From a virus: a stretch of 64,000 bases of DNA. Where the stretch lies: the IMG/VR virus record IMGVR_UViG_3300050119_000091, positions 1 to 64,000 of that record. One strand, written 5' to 3'. Positions 60,257 through 64,000 of the stretch are shown here, piece after piece. The translations under genes and the position numbers were made by a program. Under the pieces are notes generated by a model. It was not told where the DNA came from. It made no database searches and worked only from the letters and a program-made list of their open reading frames with translations. The first letter of the stretch is position 1. The number at the start of each line of letters is the position of its first letter.

Positions 60257-60808
60257 TCAGAACTTAACCGATCCCAGCCACTCAGCGAAATTTATTAACT
60301 GAATAGACAGATAGGCAACTACAAATGGACCAGCGCAGTAAATCAGGAGTTCGCATGTGTCGCGGGCAAACTCCGCCCACTGTTCAGGGTCCGATGCTCC
60401 GATACCGATCATGTTTCCGTTGCACTTCGGACAAAGCCCCAATCCTTTACGCGTGCGGTCGCTTTCGTCTGCGACAGATGGAGAGTGGACGCCATCCACG
60501 TCTAACTGAAACAGCGGAGCGGATCGCGGAGAAACTTCAAATACATGCCACACGAGTCCGCCATCTTGCACTGTTCCGACGTAATCCCGATCCACGTCAA
60601 ACATGGGATGCCCGGTTCCGTAGATGCAGAAAACGCGCGGCAATTGCACTTGGTCCCCGCTGCATCCTTTGGCCCAAAGGACCAGGTCGCCACGCTGAAA
60701 CTGGACGGATATCACCTCGGCATTAAAAGGCATGGAGACAACTTGGGCGTCGGTAATTGCAATGGGAAATTTCCAGATGCGGCTGTTCGTCCGCGATGGG
60801 AGTATCAC
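60257..60808 (-). CDS. DUF7352-like domain with a membrane tail
   Basis: 183 residues. First 105 residues match a phage family (WKFPIAITDAQVVSMPFNAEVISVQFQ, VFCIYGTGHPMF, YVGTVQDGGLVWHVFE). Then an added CPKCNGNM Cys pair and a membrane-like helix (LLIYCAGPFVVAYLSIQL) not usual in that family. ATGA overlap with the next gene upstream. Confidence 0.65.
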   Translation of the reverse strand: MILPSRTNSRIWKFPIAITDAQVVSMPFNAEVISVQFQRGDLVLWAKGCSGDQVQLPRVFCIYGTGHPMFDVDRDYVGTVQDGGLVWHVFEVSPRSAPLFQLDVDGVHSPSVADESDRTRKGLGLCPKCNGNMIGIGASDPEQWAEFARDTCELLIYCAGPFVVAYLSIQLINFAEWLGSVKF

Positions 60809-61338
60809 GATTTAACCTCCCTGCCAATTAAAGCCAGCAGTCGATGGAACTCACCAGATACGCCGCAAACGAAACGCAAGTGACTCTCGGTGTGCGTGGG
60901 ATTTTCGTATTCCCACTTGTACTTCGACTCTCCCGGGTGAATGCATTCAATCTTTACCGTTACTCCGTCTTTGGTCCAGGTTTCGCCGTCTTCGTCATCC
61001 AGAACGAAACCAGAGGCAGTCAGTGCTTCGATTGCGATCTCTTGTTCGTGCTCGTTCGCCATCTCGCGAGCTTCGGCGCTTGCGGCGTTGAAAGAACCCA
61101 CGAGTTTCTCGCGTTCAAAGCGGCACTCATCGCGTTCGCCCTGATCGTCCCGAAGCAACTCAAGCCCATGGATATCTTCTTCGTCCAAATTCACGCCGAT
61201 GGATTCGAGTGCGGATACTATACGCTCAAGACGGGAATATCTTTGGGCTTTGCCCATTGCGCCGCCAAATGTCTCAGCGCCGATAGCATTGATTAGAGAC
61301 TGAATTTGCGCTTGATCTCGGTAGATTGTCGTTTCCAT
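60805..61338 (-). CDS. Hypothetical acidic protein
   Basis: 177 residues from the ATG at 61338, two bases after the repeat-gene stop. Glu/Asp-rich helical first half with a coiled-coil type stretch (RDECRFEREKLVGSFNAASAEAREMANEHEQE), then a beta segment (WTKDGVTVKIECIHPGESKYKWEY). No family recognised. Confidence 0.6.
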   Translation of the reverse strand: METTIYRDQAQIQSLINAIGAETFGGAMGKAQRYSRLERIVSALESIGVNLDEEDIHGLELLRDDQGERDECRFEREKLVGSFNAASAEAREMANEHEQEIAIEALTASGFVLDDEDGETWTKDGVTVKIECIHPGESKYKWEYENPTHTESHLRFVCGVSGEFHRLLALIGREVKS

Positions 61339-61339
61339 T

Positions 61340-62257
61340 TCAGGCAACCTCTACGAATTCGCCGTTGTTGTTAAGGCGGTATTTTACGTTCGGCTTGAGT
61401 TGCCCGTCGCCGTCTTCGTCCTGGACTGAAGCGAAGCGTGTTTTGTATCGCTTGCCGTTCCATTGCAGGATTACCAGGTTACCGCCGTAGCCAGCCGTCG
61501 CAGTCCCGCTATCGCCAGCCGTCGCAGTCCCGCGATGGCCAGCCGTCGCAGTCCCGCTATCGCCAGCCGTCGCAGTCCCGCCGTAGCCAGCCGTCGCAGT
61601 CCCGCCGTAGCCAGCCGTCGCAGTCCCGCGAACGCCAGCCGTCGCAGTCCCGCTATCGCCAGCCGTCGCAGTCCCGCGATGGCCAGCCGTCGCAGTCCCG
61701 CGAACGCCAGCCGTCGCAGTCCCGCTATCGCCAGCCGTCGCAGTCCCGCTATCGCCAGCCGTCGCAGTCCCGCGAACGCCAGCCGTCGCAGTCCCGCTAT
61801 CGCCAGCCGTCGCAGTCCCGCGAACGCCACCCGTCGCAGTCCCGCTATCGCCAGCCGTCGCAGTCCCGCGAACGCCAGCCGTCGCAGTCCCGCTATCGCC
61901 AGCCGTCGCAGTCCCGCTGATTACGCGCTTGCCGAATCCGCCATTATCGACCACGTATTTCCCAGCGGCCATACGATCACCACAAAACACCACGTCGCCA
62001 GATGGAAATTTGACCTTGCCGCTAAGGTCAATCAGCATGGCCTCATCGACCGAAACGACCAGCCATTTCGCGCCTTCGGAGAAATCCCCAAGCGATGCGT
62101 CTCCCTCGCCCCAAAGCCATCCATGCAGGCCACTGCCACACGCCTGCGTGGGCTTCCAGTCGGAGCATGAGATCGGCCCGGATTCAGGCCATTTGAACTG
62201 GCCGTGATAACTGGTCATGTCGGCGGCGCATGACCGCAACACCAATACACTAGCCAT
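61340..62257 (-). CDS. DUF7666-like protein with 18 eight-residue repeats
   Basis: 305 residues from the ATG at 62257. The N-terminal domain (SYHGQFKWPESGP, WKPTQACGSGLHGWLWG, WLVVSVDEA) matches a phage family. Then 18 units of GTATAGxx follow (two variable residues: DS, VR, HR, YG), ending with GNLVILQWNGKRYKTRF. The array resembles a beta-solenoid. Similar repeats are known in phage proteins; function unknown. Confidence 0.75.
   Translation of the reverse strand: MASVLVLRSCAADMTSYHGQFKWPESGPISCSDWKPTQACGSGLHGWLWGEGDASLGDFSEGAKWLVVSVDEAMLIDLSGKVKFPSGDVVFCGDRMAAGKYVVDNGGFGKRVISGTATAGDSGTATAGVRGTATAGDSGTATGGVRGTATAGDSGTATAGVRGTATAGDSGTATAGDSGTATAGVRGTATAGHRGTATAGDSGTATAGVRGTATAGYGGTATAGYGGTATAGDSGTATAGHRGTATAGDSGTATAGYGGNLVILQWNGKRYKTRFASVQDEDGDGQLKPNVKYRLNNNGEFVEVA
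61484..61915 (-). repeat. 24-bp tandem repeat, 18 units
   Basis: 432 bp = 18 x 24 bp, no interruption. Order of the variable pair along the protein: DS VR DS VR DS VR DS DS VR HR DS VR YG YG DS HR DS YG. Unit 4 has GTATGG. The near-identity of units means copy number could change readily by slippage or recombination. Confidence 0.9.
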
Positions 62258-62597
62258 TCGCGTGTACTCCGATCTCTGCCGTCTTCGGCGTGGCCTTTTC
62301 TCCGAGCACGCACTCAACATCGATCACTTGGCCGTGCTGGATTTCGCCCCAGTGGTTCAGTATGTAATCGTGGGCAATCTGAAAGGTGCGCGTGCCCTTG
62401 CCGAGCGCGGCCCATTCGTATGGATCATTCGTGGCCTTCTGATCGTACAGACTCATCAGGATTACGCTTGACCCATCGGCAGGGAATCCGCAATGGCGCA
62501 TGAATCGGGCTTCGGTCGCGTCACCAGGCGTCATGAGTATGCCCATAGCTGCGATGGTGGTTCCTTTGTCTCTAATCTCTAGGTACTTAGTGGTCAT
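62250..62597 (-). CDS. Conserved phage protein of unknown function
   Basis: 115 residues from the ATG at 62597, GGAG eight bases upstream. KYLEIRDKGTTIAAMGI, DPYEWAALGKGTRTFQIAHDYILNHWGEI and VIDVECVLGEKATPKTAE are the pattern of a widespread phage family. Stop overlaps the next ATG. Confidence 0.65.
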   Translation of the reverse strand: MTTKYLEIRDKGTTIAAMGILMTPGDATEARFMRHCGFPADGSSVILMSLYDQKATNDPYEWAALGKGTRTFQIAHDYILNHWGEIQHGQVIDVECVLGEKATPKTAEIGVHANG

Positions 62598-62710
62598 TTC
62601 CATTTCTCCAGGTATTTAACGGCGTTAAGAAGCGTTGATGTTCGGTCTCTTGCATGGCCTAAGACGATGTTGCATGCGTAGCACAGGATACCCCTGCGGC
62701 GGCGTGCGTC
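62594..62710 (-). pseudogene. Remnant of an endonuclease VII-like HNH gene
   Basis: In the frame ending at 62594 the sequence reads RGILCYACNIVLGHARDRTSTLLNAVKYLEKW, the C-terminal part of an Endo VII-type HNH protein (compare RGILCSNCNMGIGKF at 10616-11215). The catalytic DH region is missing and the upstream frame is not protein-like. The 62659 gene runs through it in another frame. Its stop still overlaps the next start. Confidence 0.6.
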
Positions 62711-62910
62711 CCGCTCGCCTTGCTGAACTTTCCTGTTACCGTATCCCGAACCGCGTGGCGACGTGGGAGTTTCTTCCGTGGCCTGCCAGGTAAACTCCGG
62801 GCTTCGCCTTCCAGCGCGTTCCAGCGGTCGATAGCGGCTTGCTTTCGTTGCGCTTCAGCTTCCGGCGATAGCTTGTATGGCCGTGCGTGAGGATTCTTTT
62901 TGCGTCCCAA
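62659..62910 (-). CDS. Small basic protein, perhaps HNH-derived
   Basis: 83 residues from a TTG. KKNPHARPYKLSPEAEAQRKQAAIDRW looks like the N-terminal part of an HNH or NUMOD protein. Its end is the frame-shifted sequence over the HNH remnant. It may be a broken gene still translated. Confidence 0.4.
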   Translation of the reverse strand: MGRKKNPHARPYKLSPEAEAQRKQAAIDRWNALEGEARSLPGRPRKKLPRRHAVRDTVTGKFSKASGTHAAAGVSCATHATSS

Positions 62911-62911
62911 T

Positions 62912-62992
62912 TTACAATCCGTCCTTGCCTGCGGCGACGCGTGGCCCCGCGCCTTGCTCGATTGGTGGATCGTGCCGCTCGATTATGTCCAT
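62912..62992 (-). CDS. 26-residue peptide
   Basis: MDIIERHDPPIEQGAGPRVA then AGKDGL, with GAG seven bases before ATG. No hydrophobic segment. Likely translated; function unknown. Confidence 0.35.
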   Translation of the reverse strand: MDIIERHDPPIEQGAGPRVAAGKDGL

Positions 62993-63011
62993 ATCTAATC
63001 TCCTTATTCGC

Positions 63012-63371
63012 TTAGTGGGCACATGTCTCCAAATCCCGAGGGAAGCACTGGAAGCACCGCAATGCATCGCCGTCGCTCGACATAAGTTGCTTACCGCAGT
63101 CCTGACAGTGACGCACTGCGGAATTAATCACCGCCGGAATACTCGATTCAAATGTCCTGTCCTCAAACTGGGCGATTGCCTTGCGCGCAACATCGCGGAT
63201 CGTTTTCTGTACTTCGTCTGAAGGGAACGAGCACTCAGCTTCTATCCGCCGCAAAGCCGTTAAGAGAGTGCCGGAATTGCGAGCAGTAGCATTGGCGCGG
63301 ATGGATTCCTCTGCCAAGTGGGTACAGCAGAGGCCGCTGGAGCTGCAATCTGGGCATATTGGTGTGCTCAT
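63012..63371 (-). CDS. Protein with two Cys clusters
   Basis: 119 residues. CPDCSSSGLCC near the start and HCQDCGKQLMSS...CFQC near the end make two zinc-binding modules, with a helix between. ATGA overlap with the gene before it. Confidence 0.55.
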   Translation of the reverse strand: MSTPICPDCSSSGLCCTHLAEESIRANATARNSGTLLTALRRIEAECSFPSDEVQKTIRDVARKAIAQFEDRTFESSIPAVINSAVRHCQDCGKQLMSSDGDALRCFQCFPRDLETCAH

Positions 63372-63664
63372 TGTTGGGACTCATTCCAGCGCGACCCATA
63401 CCGCGACTCAGAATCGGAAATACGCCGACAGGGACGATCTTCGGCTGAGATTTCCGCGTTGACTTCGGTGATCCGCTCTATTTGCAGCCGCATCGCGCGC
63501 CGCCGTATTTCTGTTTCGATGTTGTGAAGCTCGCGGAGCGCCGGCTGCTTAAGGCAACCGTTAAACCCAGCGCCCTCCATGATCGCAGCCAGTCGGTCTA
63601 CGAGTTGCGGTAGCGTGCTTTCCTGTAGTTGTTTTGTTTCCGCATCGACTAAGTGTCCGATCAT
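63368..63664 (-). CDS. Hypothetical helical protein
   Basis: 98 residues; starts with an ATGA overlap (63661-63664). Helical, with basic Arg-rich end (EIRRRAMRLQIERITEVNAEI). No family recognised. Confidence 0.55.
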   Translation of the reverse strand: MIGHLVDAETKQLQESTLPQLVDRLAAIMEGAGFNGCLKQPALRELHNIETEIRRRAMRLQIERITEVNAEISAEDRPCRRISDSESRYGSRWNESQQ

Positions 63665-63852
63665 GCTACCACCTCCGGGTAGCGCAGGTGGTACGCCGCC
63701 GAATAGATCGCAGACATAGCCTTTATGCTGCCCTGAATGCGGTTCAATTCGCGGTGAGCGGTTCGTAGTATTTCGAGTGCCGCCCGCAACTCTGGCGCAT
63801 CGCTGCGCCAGTTCTCATATAGCGCGTTTCCGAAGTGAGTCCGCAGTTTCAT
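63661..63852 (-). CDS. First gene of the right-hand early operon
   Basis: 63 residues from the ATG at 63852 with GGAG eight bases before. LRTHFGNALYENWRSDAPELRAALEILRTAHRELNRI is helical. Longer frames to 63981 read through the promoter and are unlikely. Confidence 0.55.
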   Translation of the reverse strand: MKLRTHFGNALYENWRSDAPELRAALEILRTAHRELNRIQGSIKAMSAIYSAAYHLRYPEVVA

Positions 63853-63912
63853 GGTATATTCTCCAGGTAATGACGTTTGAAAGAGCCTGAATAACTCGCT
63901 CGATCTGTTTCT

Positions 63913-63941
63913 ATTATGACTTACTACTGGCAGTTTGTCAA
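63913..63941 (-). promoter_or_regulatory. Leftward early promoter
   Basis: TTGACA (63941-63936), 17 bases, CATAAT (63918-63913). It matches the bacterial sigma-70 consensus with one weak -10 base. About 60 nt of leader to the ATG at 63852. It would drive the genes down to 57034. Confidence 0.7.
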
Positions 63942-64000
63942 TAGCTAACGCAATAATTATTTCGCGCGGGCGAGTCTGCAATGGTCCCGAGCTTCACGCG

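Noticed and set aside
61484-61915. CRISPR array
   Set aside because: Units abut with no unique spacers and no cas genes; it is a coding tandem repeat.
61438-62170. Long plus-strand frames with SRYRQPSQ-type repeats
   Set aside because: They are the complement of the 24-bp array; any frame stays open when the unit is a multiple of three. The minus-strand frame has a proper start and a family domain.

Overview
The window is tailed double-stranded DNA phage sequence. It holds a portal protein, a capsid protein, a two-part large terminase, tail and fibre proteins, a lysis cassette, a DnaB-type helicase with a replication initiator, RusA-like and PD-(D/E)XK nucleases, two DNA methyltransferases and about 130 tightly packed, mostly small genes. 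I see no integrase, ribosomal RNA or convincing tRNA, so lifestyle cannot be settled. The host looks Gram-negative. The run of Sec-type signal peptides on phage proteins and the Shine-Dalgarno usage would fit soil bacteria such as Acidobacteriota, but that is a guess from protein style.

Layout. (1) 178-19570, minus strand: early/replication operon, read right to left. It starts with the initiator, which carries two iteron arrays, then DnaB. Small nucleotide and DNA-metabolism genes follow (MazG-like, DUF968, HTH, PD-(D/E)XK nuclease, C5-type MTase, SNF2-like helicase, amino-MTase, RusA, ATP-grasp, DUF1643), then an exported beta-helix protein, a broken queD and a DpdA-like transglycosylase. 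Overlapping stop/start codons (ATGA, GTGA) link most of them. (2) 19571-20612: regulatory gap and three small plus-strand genes. (3) 20617-22487, minus: large terminase split into ATPase and nuclease genes, opposite to the other structural genes. (4) 22585-57019, plus: HNH nuclease, virion genes (portal 26905, scaffold-like 29426, decoration 31023, capsid 31665, adaptor-like pair 35849/36692, large tail protein 38899, fibre 42705, internal virion-like proteins 45036-49143), a run of exported proteins (50358-54639), a class 3 lipase and the lysis genes. A three-gene minus-strand moron with its own promoter interrupts this block at 38094-38888. (5) 57034-63941, minus: second early operon of small zinc-ribbon and conserved phage proteins, a ParB-like protein and an 18-copy 24-bp repeat gene, driven by a strong promoter at 63913-63941.

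Most notable points: a DpdA-like gene coupled to an internally deleted queD; an HNH gene written inside the helicase gene in another frame while the helicase frame stays open; 10-bp iterons inside the initiator gene; a terminase split at its domain boundary with His where the first nuclease Asp is expected; a moron flanked by copies of the start of the tail gene; a recurrent promoter box 5-9 nt before start codons that lack a Shine-Dalgarno; a 554-nt gene-free structured stretch; and an unusual set of signal-peptide proteins with a lipase. Starts were revised from the longest open frame where Shine-Dalgarno spacing or stop/start overlap favoured an internal codon.
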